Shown one piece after another: positions 23,396 through 33,909 of a stretch of DNA of 64,000 bases. The translations under genes were made by a program, and so were the position numbers. How positions within the stretch are numbered: the first letter of the stretch is position 1; each line of letters opens with the position of its first letter. Source of the stretch: Branchiostoma floridae (taxonomy: Eukaryota > Chordata > Leptocardii > Amphioxiformes > Branchiostomatidae). The stretch is from positions 123,884 through 187,883 of the forward strand of contig NW_023365773.1 in assembly GCF_000003815.2 (NCBI RefSeq). The letters run 5' to 3'. The notes beneath the pieces are model-generated. The model was not told the DNA's origin. It worked only from the letters and a program-made list of their open reading frames with translations, and ran no database searches.

Positions 23396-25336
23396 CTGAA
23401 CAGAACAAGGCACGTCATGGCAGGTAGATGACTTATAGCTTATTGCACCACGTTCCTTGTAGTATTACAGTCATTTTATCAGTGTTAACGTCATTATTGT
23501 AAACATTTCTTAAGTAACGATATTTTCAAAGTTCCTCAAATAATTCATAAAAGCTTTATTGGAGGAATTAATGGGATAATATTTGTACCTTCTAGTGGTT
23601 TCCTTCGTAACCATATTACTATGCTAAAGGTACCTTCTACAACCTTCAACTGTTTGAGTCAGTATATCATCACCATTAATATTATATACATGTGTAGCCC
23701 AAGACTCACCTTTGACATGGACAGATTTGAGCGCAGCCGCAAAGTGTTGTTCTGCTGTGTCCAGGTCCCCTGTCTGCAGGGCTCTGCAGCCCTCCTGTAG
23801 ATGGTTCTTGTATGTACTGCAGGGGGGGAATCTATGTAACACATGATCTAACTCGCAAATTATTCCCAAATCAGTTAAGTACCTCTTGCTCAAACGTCTC
23901 TTGAATTACAGTATTTCATATCTAAAGATTGTTGAATGTACGAACAAACAAAATCAATCTAAACCTTGCAAGGCCAGATTACTATTGGTACCTTCTCACA
24001 CTTGTGTTTGAAAAGTGTGACATACATGGCTAATATCTGCGAATGGCTTAAATGTGTTTATTCAAGGTAGATACTGACAGAGTAAGTCACAAACCTGTCA
24101 GTGTCTCCTTGTGTTTTGTCACCGATGATTGGTTCATGGTAGACAGTCCCTCTGTGAAAAAATCAGCGTTGCTATCAGTATGCCTTATACCTGTGTGTAT
24201 TTGCATTAAGTTATTATAATAATAATTATTATCATTATTATTATTATTATTATTATCATTAAAAACAGATGCTGTAGAATCGTATCTCGAATTAATGTAC
24301 ACACATACCCTTTGCTGTTGTTCTGATTGATGGCGCCAAAGGCCGTTTGATGTGTAGTGATGTCATCGCCAGCTTTTCTGTTTCCATGTTGTGCTGTTTT
24401 CGGACGTCGCTTCTGCTAGGAGAAAATAAAGCTTTAAAGCAAGACTCTTTTCAGTGCAAATTGTGATAGTCAATACGTTGTATTTTTGAACTAGTTACGG
24501 ATTCACCACAAAACAGATGTATCTACAGTGTAGTCACATGTCAACCACTCGATTAAGCACTAACAAATTGATATTTCTGTAAGCAGAAAGACATCCTAAA
24601 TATGATTTTACTTCATCTTCTTTACCTTCATTGCCTTTTCCTTGACCTTCTCTGCATACTTGATGCGGTGCTTCAGTGTTTCTCTGCCATCTGAATCTTC
24701 ACAGCGGTCCAGCGCCGCTCGGTACAGGCCAGCTGCTTTGGTGAATGCCGCCTCGTTCCTGACAACCCTTCCCTTCTCCAGGTACAGGTCTCCAAGGCTC
24801 TTCAATGATTCCATCTTAAGGTGAATGTTTCTACCCACGACGGCTTGCACAAAGGATTTTGTATAAACTTCGATCAATGTCTTCACATTTTGTCCTTTCA
24901 TCATACTTTTCTTGCCCACTTCATAAAGTGTCATGGCCACAGCTAATGTATTATTGGCCAAGTTCGCATCCCCCGATTTCGCATACTCTTGCACGTGACT
25001 AAGTCTGGTGCATTTCTCTGCGTATTTGATACGATGCTTTATCGTTTCCCTCTCGTCCTTACTTCTATAATACCGCAAGAGTTCTTTATACAACGCACAT
25101 GCCTTGTTAAAGTTTTCTGCCTTGTCGTCGTTAGTCTTTGCCTTTTGAAGGTACACGTCTCCTAAGCTCTTCAATGCTTCACACTTTAAAATCTTATCTT
25201 TATGACTGATAGCATGAATCAGACTTTTCGCATAACCACTCGCTACAATATCCAGGTCGGAGCCATCTCTAAAGCGCTTGTCCAATTTACGGAACTTCTC
25301 AGCCACTGCTGTCAGTTTGGTCTTTGCCTTTCCCAT
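19971..25336 (-). CDS. Gene A: nucleotidyltransferase-fold (DUF294/GlnD-like) protein with TPR-like N terminus and 14 C-terminal TPRs
   Basis: Five exons fit in phase: 25336-24626, 24415-24309, 24151-24095, 23816-23710 and 23395-19971, giving 1468 residues. Residues 1-237 hold two copies of a ~100-residue helical module (LKSLGD.YL.K ... ALY ... [12 protein letters not shown]); a third partial copy opens exon 5. Around residues 497-511 the motif GS-x10-DLE sits in [20 protein letters not shown] followed by DLEFAIL. This matches the nucleotidyltransferase signature and resembles the PII-uridylyltransferase N-terminal family. A helical region (LLRN..., [15 protein letters not shown]) follows, then 14 kinesin-light-chain-type 42-residue TPRs from ~860. 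Enzyme activity is not shown by sequence. The TAG at 19971 cuts an in-frame 15th TPR. The start is chosen because gene B's start aligns with it and it has a G at -3 and +4. Probably cytosolic, with no signal peptide or membrane segment. Confidence 0.85.
23710..23816 (-). CDS. Gene A exon 4: TPR-like helix pair
   Basis: 107 bp between CTGCAG| and AAAG|GTGAGT. It reads [20 protein letters not shown] then [10 protein letters not shown], a TPR-like pattern, and is nearly identical to gene B's 107-bp exon at 30801-30695. Confidence 0.85.
24095..24151 (-). CDS. Gene A exon 3: 57-bp symmetric microexon absent from gene B
   Basis: TTTTTTCACAG acceptor and ACAG|GTTTGT donor enclose 19 codons ([18 protein letters not shown]) in phase 2-2, so including or skipping it keeps the frame. 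I find no equivalent in gene B's matching intron, where exon 2 joins exon 4 in phase. Confidence 0.6.
24211..24262. repeat. ATT/TTA trinucleotide microsatellite in gene A intron 2
   Basis: ~50 bp of TTATTATTATTATTATTATC-type sequence. Its asparagine-rich minus frame is not part of the spliced message. Confidence 0.85.
24309..24415 (-). CDS. Gene A exon 2: basic linker
   Basis: 107 bp; starts after a CCTAG acceptor with [20 protein letters not shown] and ends phase 2 at AAAGG|GTATGT. Gene B has the equivalent 98-bp exon with the shared RKAGDD core. The KRRPK stretch could act as a nuclear-localisation-like basic patch, which is speculative. Confidence 0.7.
24626..25336 (-). CDS. Gene A exon 1: duplicated helical (TPR/MIT-like) module
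   Basis: 237 codons from [15 protein letters not shown] to an AAG|GTAAAG donor, phase 0. Two internal repeats each end in [13 protein letters not shown] or [16 protein letters not shown]-like or MIT-like helices are the likely fold; I cannot decide between them by eye. Confidence 0.85.
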
Positions 25337-25829
25337 GCCTGTTTGTTTGATTGTTTGCTTGTTTCTATGGCAAGAATCAGTTCTCCGTGCGCCTATATGT
25401 ATACAATAGTCAATAGTGACAATGCCACGCGAATGACTCAGTCGTTTTTACATCGACTGCGTTTGTTTGGAAAAGCCCTCTACAGCATATTTGACTTCCT
25501 GGGTCACCGATTTGGTGTCATGCTTGAATGCGCTCCAGGATGGTGACCTAGACAGCGAGGACAATACAATGAATTCAAGTAAATATGTTGGCTTTTAGGT
25601 AGGCCTTACCCAATTATACAGGTTATTAAGTCTGCCTCAAGGTCTTACTAACGGAAGGCACTTTAAATTCTGTTTTGCCTTCGAGACATACGGACTTCTG
25701 AGACGCCAGTGAAAAGGACCGTCCCTAGCTTCTGTACCTATCGATGTTGTCAATATGTGGAACTCTATGTATATTTTAATTGGTAAATATCTAATGCTGC
25801 ATTTTTGTCTCACTTGAACCACTTGACCT

Positions 25830-25935
25830 GGCATACATTGGTCTAGCCCATCGACCTCTGACCTGCCACACCTTGACGCTAACCTGGGATTTCCCAAGCC
25901 GGGGATTCCCCATATGATGACTTGCAGTTTCGGAC
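25830..25935 (-). promoter_or_regulatory. Gene A upstream block with DR1 element and paired NF-kB-consensus sites
   Basis: Contains CGACCTCTGACCT (25852-25864, DR1-like), GGGATTTCCC (25886-25895) and GGGGATTCCC (25901-25910, part of an 11-bp palindrome). The block aligns with 32.92-32.99 kb upstream of gene B. It lies ~0.5 kb above the ATG. Binding is inferred from motif match only. Confidence 0.5.
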
Positions 25936-26295
25936 CAGGTGCTGTCATAATTTTCGTCCTAATTCGGTCCCTTTTCCAATCAAGCAATAAACTGGTAGGG
26001 TCATATCTTTATAAACAGACAACCTACTGTTATACAATGTCGTGTCAAGATTTGCTCCAGTAACAAGACCCGGAAATGTAGTTGTGACTGCCCTCCTCCA
26101 AGTCCACCCAGCACCGTTAGTCCCCGAAATATTATCAGTCATGCAAGCTTTACTCAAATATCAACGACGATGTACCAGTTAAGGCGGAAAGCTTTGTATT
26201 CCCCGTATTCAAAACAGTTTTGCCTTATCAGACATGACCATGATTGAATAGTATATTGTCCTCTTGTTAGTTAATATATTATCTGCCGTACCCAC

Positions 26296-26520
26296 CTGTT
26301 CAATCTGATGTCTGATGTCTGCGTTGTTCTCGGCACTGCCAGGTATGGGGTACGGATCACAGTAGAGTTTAGTAGTGACTTTGTACTCGTAAACACCCTT
26401 CTTATGGGAGACGTGAAGTTTCGAATCAGCGCCAGTGACTGGCATCGGCGAAAGAGGAAGTCTCTGGGTATGGCCAAACTACTTGCACTGCGGGCCGTCT
26501 GGGAAGGGGGATTTTCCTTG
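26296..26520 (-). promoter_or_regulatory. Probable gene A promoter and 5' untranslated exon
   Basis: Matches 33.38-33.61 kb above gene B in the CGTCTGGGAAGGGGGATT block and in a GAGAACAACGCAGAC segment, and both end at splice donors (CAG|GTGGGT here at 26296/26295). A consensus kB site GGGATTTTCC spans 26508-26517 (plus orientation). I read it as TSS region plus 5' UTR exon spliced toward 25.34 kb. A short coding exon cannot be excluded. Confidence 0.45.
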
Positions 26521-26639
26521 GGATGATCCATTAAGCAAAAGGGGGTGAAAGGCCTTCGTTGCATCGATATCGGTACGGACTCTGTGGACTATTACAATGT
26601 AGACACGTGATGGTATGTGTCGACTTTGACTTTGACAGG

Positions 26640-26800
26640 TATATGTATGTATATGGTACGTGTGTATGTATATGCGTTTGTGTGTGTGTGTGTGTGTGTG
26701 TGCCAGTGTGTGTGTATTTATGTACGTTTGTTAGCGTATATATATATATATGTGTGTGTGTGCGTGTCTGTGTCTGTGTCTGTATGTACGTGTGATTTTA
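26640..26800. repeat. GT/TA dinucleotide-rich microsatellite between genes A and B
   Basis: Runs of (GT)n at 26677-26702 and mixed TATATA/GTGTGT to ~26800. It separates the promoter of gene A from the 3' end of gene B. Confidence 0.85.
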
Positions 26801-26941
26801 TGTACTATTTAGTGTGTGTATTTGTGTTTTATTACATATTAACATATTGTCGAAGAGGAGGTGCTTTCGTCTCAAGATTGCTTTGTCGTCATGGTTTCTT
26901 TGTTTGAAAATGGACGATGGAAGTAAATGATTATAAGAACT

Positions 26942-26947
26942 TTTATT
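26942..26947 (-). terminator. Poly(A) signal of gene B (AATAAA on minus)
   Basis: Lies ~660 bp past the gene B stop in a block (26911-26980) homologous to that at gene A's 3' end. Confidence 0.65.
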
Positions 26948-27604
26948 CCTCAACAATTGAAAAGGTACAGCAAATAGCAATAACAATAACTCTAATTTAC
27001 ATGTACCGTAGTATCGATCGACACAGTAAAGCTCTAATGATTAAGTAAAACACTCGTATTTTGGGTAAACCAAAAGGCGGCTACGTCAAAGATATTGAAT
27101 ATTGCTACGTCTCGTTGTTTCCGTGATTAGTACCCCACCAGTCACAGATTAGACCACGGCGTCTGGTTCCGGGGTGATTTTTAACTCTAAATTTTACACC
27201 TGCCTCTCCCAAAAATATCCTAATATCCACAGGGTGTCCCATGGAGCCACGTAGCGGTCATGCCCGAAAGTGCAGAAAAAATCAGCCCGTATACTACATT
27301 GAGGGCGTTTTTTTCTCATTGGGACCGTAGCATCACCAGGCATTGTGATTATAAAGTTTGCCTATTCATTATCAACCAGACGTGTTTAATACCAATTAGA
27401 AATTACAATTAAAAACTTTAAAAACCTTACCAAGCATATACGTCCCTGTTTCTGATATACCTTGTAAATCTGGTAGGCCGAGTTAAGCTTTGGGGGGAAA
27501 TGTACCAAAGATTCTTAATGAGAATACAAACTACGACAGAAGTGCTCCTTGCGGAATTGCTTGGAATTTCAGTCAACAATTGCTATAGAAAGTAGGTGCT
27601 AAGT

Positions 27605-30600
27605 TCAGGATAGATATAGAGTAAGCCTCATCTGTATTGCCTGTTCGTAATAGTTTTGCGCCTTTCTGTCATCACCAAGGCACTTCCACGCGTTGCCCAA
27701 GTTTCCAAGAGACGTGACAATAGCTGGATGAGCGGTATTGTCTCCAAAGATACTCCTCTTCATTTGTAATGACTGTTCATGATAGCTGACGGCCAATCTG
27801 TGGTCCTCTAGACTCATGCAGGCGTTACCCAGGTTGTTCAGTGCCATCGCAATGTGGCGGTGGACAGCGTTCTTACCAAAGACACTCTTCCACGTCTGTA
27901 GTGCTTCCTCGTAATATGCCAAGGCCCTTCTGTGATCACCAACGTTACTGAAAGCGTTGCCTAAGTCGTTGAGTAAGATGGCAATGTCTGGATGGGCATT
28001 TGTTTCACCAAACATGCTACGACATATACTCAGTGATCGCTCGAAGTAGTTGATAGCCTTTCTGTCATCCCCATAGTCTCTCCAGGCATTGCCTAGATTG
28101 TTTAGTGACGCGACAATGTCGGGATTTGAAGTGCCCTCACCGAGAATGGTTTGATTCATCTGTAATGACAATTCGTGATAGCTGATGGCCTTCCTGTGAT
28201 CACCCAAATTATTCCAGGCGTTACCCAAGCCGTTAAGTGATGCCGCAATGTCAGGATGTGAGGTATCCTCGCCGTATATTCTTATCATCATCTTTAGTGC
28301 CTGTTCATGATAACTGACAGCCTTTCTGTGATCACCAAGGTTCGCCCAGATTTCACCTAAGTGGTCCAGTGCCGCGGCGATGTCGGGATGTGCAGTGCCT
28401 TCACCATACACGCCCTGCCACATCTGTAGGGACTGCTTGTAAAAGTCTTCTGCCATGACGTGATCACCGAGATTGTGAAAGTCACCACCCAAGTTGTTCA
28501 GTGAGTGAGCAATTTTGGGATGTGGAGTGTTCTCGCCATAGATAATGCGCCTCATCCGAAGTGCCTGATTATGATAGGTGGCCGATTTTCTGTAGTCACC
28601 AAGTTGGCTGAAGACGCACCCCAGATTGTTCAATGACAAGGCGATATCAGGATGTGCGGTGTTCTCACCATAGATACTCCGCATCATCTGAAGTGCCTGT
28701 TCGTTATAGCGGAGGGCCTTTCTGTGGTCACCAAGGTGAGTCCACGATTCACCCAAGTTGTTGAGTACCAACGCCATGTCGGGAGTTGTACTTCCCTTAC
28801 CAACCATGCCCTGTAAAATCTTTAATGACTGTTCATAGTAGCTAACTGCCTTCCTGTGATCACCAAGGTCCCTGCAAGACGCACCCAGGTAATTGAAGCA
28901 AACAACTATGTAAGGATGTGCACTGTTCTCGCCATACACATCCACCATCATCTCCAGGGACTGTTCATAATAGACAATGGCCTTTGGGGGATCGCCGAGG
29001 TAACTCCAGACGGTACCCAAGTCGAGAAGTACCATCGCAATCTCCAAATGTGCGGTGTTCTCGCCATGGATACTCCGCCTCATCTGTAGTGACTGTTCAA
29101 GATAGTCCACGGCCTTTCTGTGATCACCGAGTTGTGCAAGAGCAATACCCACGCTGTGAAGTGACGCGGCAATGTCGGGGTGTATGGTAGCCTCAGCATA
29201 TTTAGATCGGTCATTCTGAAGTGACTGCTCCGTACATGCCTTTGCTTTTTGGTAATCACACAGACTTGTGTAGACCTCTGCTTTTAGCTTTGCCGAATTA
29301 TCAAAAAGAATTGACGGCTCTTCAAGTTGACTGCCCTCTGTAATTTCTGAAATGAAAGACTTCAGCGGCCTTGCTGTGTAGTAGTATCTCATCAGCTGTC
29401 TTGAATTGGAGAAGTAAAACACTTTTCTCAGTTTCTCCCCGATATCTGTGTCTGTCGAGATTGACGATAAGGCTGACATATTCTCCACCTGCCCACGGTT
29501 GTTCAGGTATGTCCGCAGCCTCAGTTCTGCTGAGATGCTGACCAGCACCATCAGGTGATGCGCGTTCCCACTGTTGACTACACCACTGTTGTGCATTTTC
29601 TCTATGGTTTCCCAGATTGTGGCCGGTTGTATACCACGAAGAAGGGCCCAGCATGACACTGCAATGCTTGAAAATCGATAGATTTCTTTCTTAACATTCA
29701 GCAGCCTTGATGTTGGAACTTGTTTCTCAAACGAAGGTCGATTTTCCACCGGTATGGTGTTTGCTATTAGCGATGAGATGAGCCCTTGGTTCTCCTGAAG
29801 TCGCTTAGTCCATGAAGTGGTGTATTCAGCCATCAATTTCTGATCTCCTGTGATCAAGGAAACATTACCCAGGACGCTTGCAAGATGGTAGCCTTTCTTC
29901 AGATGCAGCGTGATGTTTTCCTCTAGCAGTTTTGTCATGTTACTTGGTGTTCGGATAAGTTCAAAGGTTTTGCCCCTGCCTAGCGGACTCTTGCAGGCAT
30001 GCGGCATGGCGCCATCGAAAGAAAACCCGTGCGGTGTGACAGAGTCGTAGAACCAGTTGTCAAGCGGATCATTTGACGAGAAATCATTCAGAGACTTGAT
30101 TGCCATGGCCGGGAGAATGGTTTCGCCCAGGTTAATGACTTTGAGATGCAGGTAATGAGTGAGATTGCGGAAATACCTAACATTATCTTCTGTTTCCTCC
30201 TCTATCAAAATAGCGAATTCTAGATCGGAGTACGGAGTTACCAATCCTGTGGCTTGTGAACCAAGTCCTATCATGGCGTACTTACAGGGAGGGGGGCCCA
30301 TTACCTCCATACATTCATCTACAAGGCCGGCTATGAACGTTCTTCGATGGCGCACAAGAGTCTGAAACAGTTCTTTGATCGCTTCTGCTCTGTTTCTCTC
30401 AGCTTCCCTGATCTTTGGGTCGTCATCATCAAGGCTGTAAGGATCGAACTGTACTTCCATTCTATTCATCTGTCCCTCGACATACTCTCGATTTTGCTTC
30501 TGCATCAGTTTGTGTTTCTCCACTTCACCGGTATCCACTGTTGGGTTGACATTCAGCACATGCTTCATAAATGATCTCGTCACATCCAGTGACTGAAGAT

Positions 30601-30615
30601 AACCTTCATCTTTAT
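27605..30615 (-). CDS. Gene B exon 4: NTase-fold domain and 12 TPRs
   Basis: Starts after a TTAG acceptor at 30616 (weak pyrimidine tract) that restores phase 1 and gives [11 protein letters not shown]. An ATG at 30625 would be an alternative internal start only if splicing failed. The NTase core lies at ~30290-30150. TPRs run from ~29200 to 27620. Confidence 0.85.
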
Positions 30616-32137
30616 CTAAGATCATTTGTTGAAGGATAGTCCAATTACAAACAGTAACATTCTACAGATTATCTTTAGACCTTTGAAAACTGACCTTTGA
30701 CGTGAACAGACTTGAGCGCAGCAGCAAAGTGTTCCTCAGCCCTGTCCAGGTCCCCTGTCTGCAGGGCTCTGCAGCCCTCCTGTAGATGTGCTCTGTATGT
30801 GCTGTAGAGAAATTGGCAAACCAACACGAAATCACTAAAACTGTTAATTTACAAAGGGAAGGCTTAACAAGCGTACGTACTGTAAGTATAAATGAGCAAG
30901 TTCACGGGTAGCGAGATGCATTATATGCACTTTGTCAAAGATAAAGGCCTCTAACTTGTGCGTAACTTGAGATTACTTATTCAGGCGTGTTTGTTCATGA
31001 CTAAGATTCCTTTGACTTTCAAATATTACCCAATGCATATCACTGTCCATAACAGTTTATACGTGAAATAATGTATACGCACCCTTGACTAATGACGTCA
31101 CGGGCTGGTTGACGTGACGTAGGAGGAGGTTCAGAGCTGTTGTCATCACCAGCTTTCCGCTTCATGCGTAGTCTCGCACGCTGTCCATTATGGAATAAAT
31201 TAGTGTAAAAACTTTTATAAAAACTTAAGATGTATCTCAAGTGAAAGACGACATATGCATTTGTTCCCGAATTTCATTACCGTGTACAAGTTTGAAACGG
31301 ATTATCTTTTTTTAGTGTAAAGCAATTGTAAAATGATATTCTAATAGTTAATATCAAGTATTTAATGGTTAATATTTAATATTATTATGGTTGGATGTGA
31401 ACAAATGTGGAAACGAATGGTCATTCTCCTACCCTCAGTTGTGTTTCCTTGACTTTCTCTGCATACTTGATGCGGTGCTCCAGTGTTTCCCTGCCATCTG
31501 AATCTTCACAGCGGTCCAGCGCCGCTCGGTACAGGCCAGCTGCTTTGGTGAATGCTGCCTCGTCTCTGCCAACCCTTCCCTTCTTCAGGTACAGGTCTCC
31601 AAGACTCTTCAAAGACTCTACTTGTAGACATTTATTTCCGTCTACTATTCCTTTCACAAAGAACTGTGTACACCCTTCAATAGCCGTACCTTGTCGTTTC
31701 ATCTTTGTCTTGTCGTGCATGTCTTGAAGTGTCGCTGCCACAGCCAATGTAACGTTGCCTGATATCTCAATATCCGTATTTGCAAACATCTGACTGTGAG
31801 CAAGCTTCTTACATTTTTCTGCATAGTTGAGACGACGTTGTATCACTTGCTTCTCTTCCTCATTGGTGTAGTGTCTTGAGAGTTCTTTGTACAACGCACA
31901 TGCCTTTTTAAAGTTCTCTGCCTTATGTTTCTTCGTCTTTGCTTTGTGGAGGTACAAATCACCAAGACTTTTTAACGCCTCTGACTCTAAAATCTCGTCT
32001 TCACTACTGATAGCGTCAATCAACTTCTTCATGTATCCCTTCTCTACAACATCCAGATCAGAACCAGCTCTGAAGCTCTGGTCCAACTCACGGAGTTTCT
32101 CCGCGACTGTTGCCATTTTCGTCTTTGCCTTCCGCAT
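27605..32137 (-). CDS. Gene B: paralogue of gene A, NTase-fold plus 12 TPRs
   Basis: Four exons fit in phase: 32137-31433, 31180-31083, 30801-30695 and 30615-27605, total 1306 residues. Domain order is as in gene A. Residues 1-235 carry the duplicated helical module. The NTase signature GS-x10-DLE falls near residues 422-436 and is identical to gene A from KYAMIGLG to the following AIKSLNDF. The NTase-adjacent helical domain follows, then 12 TPRs. Compared with A it lacks the 57-bp microexon, the third helical module at the start of the last exon, and two TPRs. It lies head-to-tail with A, so the pair arose by tandem duplication of a ~7.5 kb unit. Its stop (27605) leaves no TPR remnant downstream. 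The role is unknown; recognition via TPRs with a nucleotide-transfer or pseudo-enzyme domain is my inference. Confidence 0.85.
30695..30801 (-). CDS. Gene B exon 3: TPR-like helix pair
   Basis: 107 bp between CTACAG| and AAAG|GTCAGT. It reads [20 protein letters not shown] and is the counterpart of gene A exon 4. Confidence 0.85.
31083..31180 (-). CDS. Gene B exon 2: basic linker
   Basis: 98 bp; GACAG acceptor, [30 protein letters not shown] donor in phase 2. Matches gene A exon 2 in position, phase and the RKAGDD core. Confidence 0.65.
31433..32137 (-). CDS. Gene B exon 1: duplicated helical module
   Basis: 235 codons from [15 protein letters not shown], aligned residue for residue with gene A's start, to AGG|GTAGGA in phase 0. 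~65 bp around 31490-31560 are almost identical in DNA to gene A 24686-24750, although the rest is clearly diverged. Confidence 0.85.
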
Positions 32138-32704
32138 TTTTGTCCAAAAGCCAACATTACATAGTTAGCAGGAAAATAGCTAACGCTTGATGATTGTGTG
32201 ATCTCAAAGGGAACATTTTCGGCCGGGACACGGCCGAGGTTCTTACGATCACTGCGCGAATTTTAGGGATCGGCCGGTGTTCGCAGATCCCCGAGCCTCG
32301 TTCAATGTGGCATGATTTCCATGCAACCGGGAAGATTTTAGGCGAAAATTACGTTCAATTCTCTGGCGAATTTGAGATTCAGTGAACCTCTGGCGATCAA
32401 TAGATTAGACTGAAGATCGTGGACAGTCTCGGAAGCAGGCGTGATGACGTAATACCGCACGGTTTGATTCGCTCAGAACTGGGTTCTGCTTTCCCAATAT
32501 GTGGAAGGTGAACTTTAGTGTTGTGTTCTCAAATAGACTTATTGTGCCTCTGTAAAAATAAAGTTGACAGTGAAGTTCTGATGAGACAGTGTCGAATTAA
32601 TCGTCCAAGGAAGCCCTCTTGATGCCCTGTTCTTAGACCTAAAGAAGAACGAAAATATCATTTGCTTCGATATCTGTCATTTATGATTTCTAAATCTTTA
32701 CCAC

Positions 32705-32860
<156 letters not shown>

Positions 32861-32919
32861 ACATTAGCGTGGCCTTTGGATTATAAAAAGTTCAAAATGC
32901 ACCTGCAAATTTTCCGACC

Positions 32920-32995
32920 CGGTAGTACGTTGGTTTAGTCCATTGACCTCTGACCCGAAGCTCACCTGTCGTGGAATCCCCCCATGACGTAACCT
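32920..32995 (-). promoter_or_regulatory. Gene B upstream block: DR1, kB and CRE-like sites
   Basis: TGACCTCTGACCC (32944-32956, DR1), GGAATCCCCC (32973-32982, i.e. GGGGGATTCC on minus) and ATGACGTAA eight bases on. Homologous to the gene A block at 25.83-25.93 kb. Confidence 0.5.
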
Positions 32996-33382
32996 TAGCG
33001 GTTTTAGAAACACCCCGATGCACTTTGCACCTATATTTGACATTTTACAATCAACTATCAAACGTATGTAAGGAAATAAGCACCATAGGTAAAAGGGCCA
33101 CCAAATGTTTAGAGTCACAGACAAGGTTTGACAAGATTCCAATAACTTCGACGTAAAACCCGGAAGTTAGTTGTAAAATGCACACACACACACACATACA
33201 CAAACACTCACACACTACTCATCTGATTGGTTTGTATCAACTGTTTTCCATAAACTTCAACGTTGAAGTCTCAAGGTGTAACACATCGCCAGCAGTTTTG
33301 GTAGCGTAATTAACGTAATTAAGGTTAAGATGTGGCCTCTATGTTTTGGCGTACCTGACGACACACCGTCAGCAGTACACAC

Positions 33383-33620
33383 CTGTTTGTACACCTGTCT
33401 TGCATGGTCTGCGTTGTTCTCGTTGCTGTTGAAAGTGGATAGCGGATACGCAAGCTCTTGTGTGTAGAAAAACGCCCTTTGAGTTTGATTGGACGTCACA
33501 AAGTGGATGTTTACCTGCGCCTGGCACCAGGGAAACCGGAAGTCTGCAGGTGTGGTCGCACTTTATAAATAGTGCCGCGAGGGGGCGTCTGGGAAGGGGG
33601 ATTCCACTGGGAGGGTCCAT
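33383..33620 (-). promoter_or_regulatory. Probable gene B promoter and 5' untranslated exon
   Basis: GGGGGATTCC (33596-33605) sits ~25-35 bp above a TATA-like TATTTATAAAG (33561-33572, minus). The downstream part is open to a CAG|GTGTGT donor at 33383 and aligns with gene A's block through GAGAACAACGCAGAC. No in-frame ATG is present, which favours a non-coding exon. Confidence 0.45.
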
Positions 33621-33779
33621 TAAGAAAAGGGTAGGGGCGTTGCCTTGTTTTTTTTAGGCATGGATACTGTTACATTTCAACACCATCTATGTATGTTTGT
33701 AATGCTCGGTCACGAGCGAATCCCGATGTATGTTTCTGTAGATACATATTGATACATTTATATATGGCACGTGTGCTTC

Positions 33780-33880
33780 AGCAGGCATATCATATGTGTG
33801 TACTGTGTGTTTGTGTAGTGTGTGTGTGTGACTGTGTGTGTGTGTGACCTATATGGTATGTGTGCCCGCGTGCGTATGTG
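33780..33880. repeat. GT-rich microsatellite
   Basis: Interrupted GTGTGT runs; a smaller CA run lies at 33181-33215. Confidence 0.7.
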
Positions 33881-33909
33881 TGCCTGTATGTGTCACAGTG
33901 TCTGCGTAA

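Noticed and set aside
24087-24302. Asn-rich frame on minus
   Set aside because: Built from an intronic ATT microsatellite plus the 57-bp exon in another frame.
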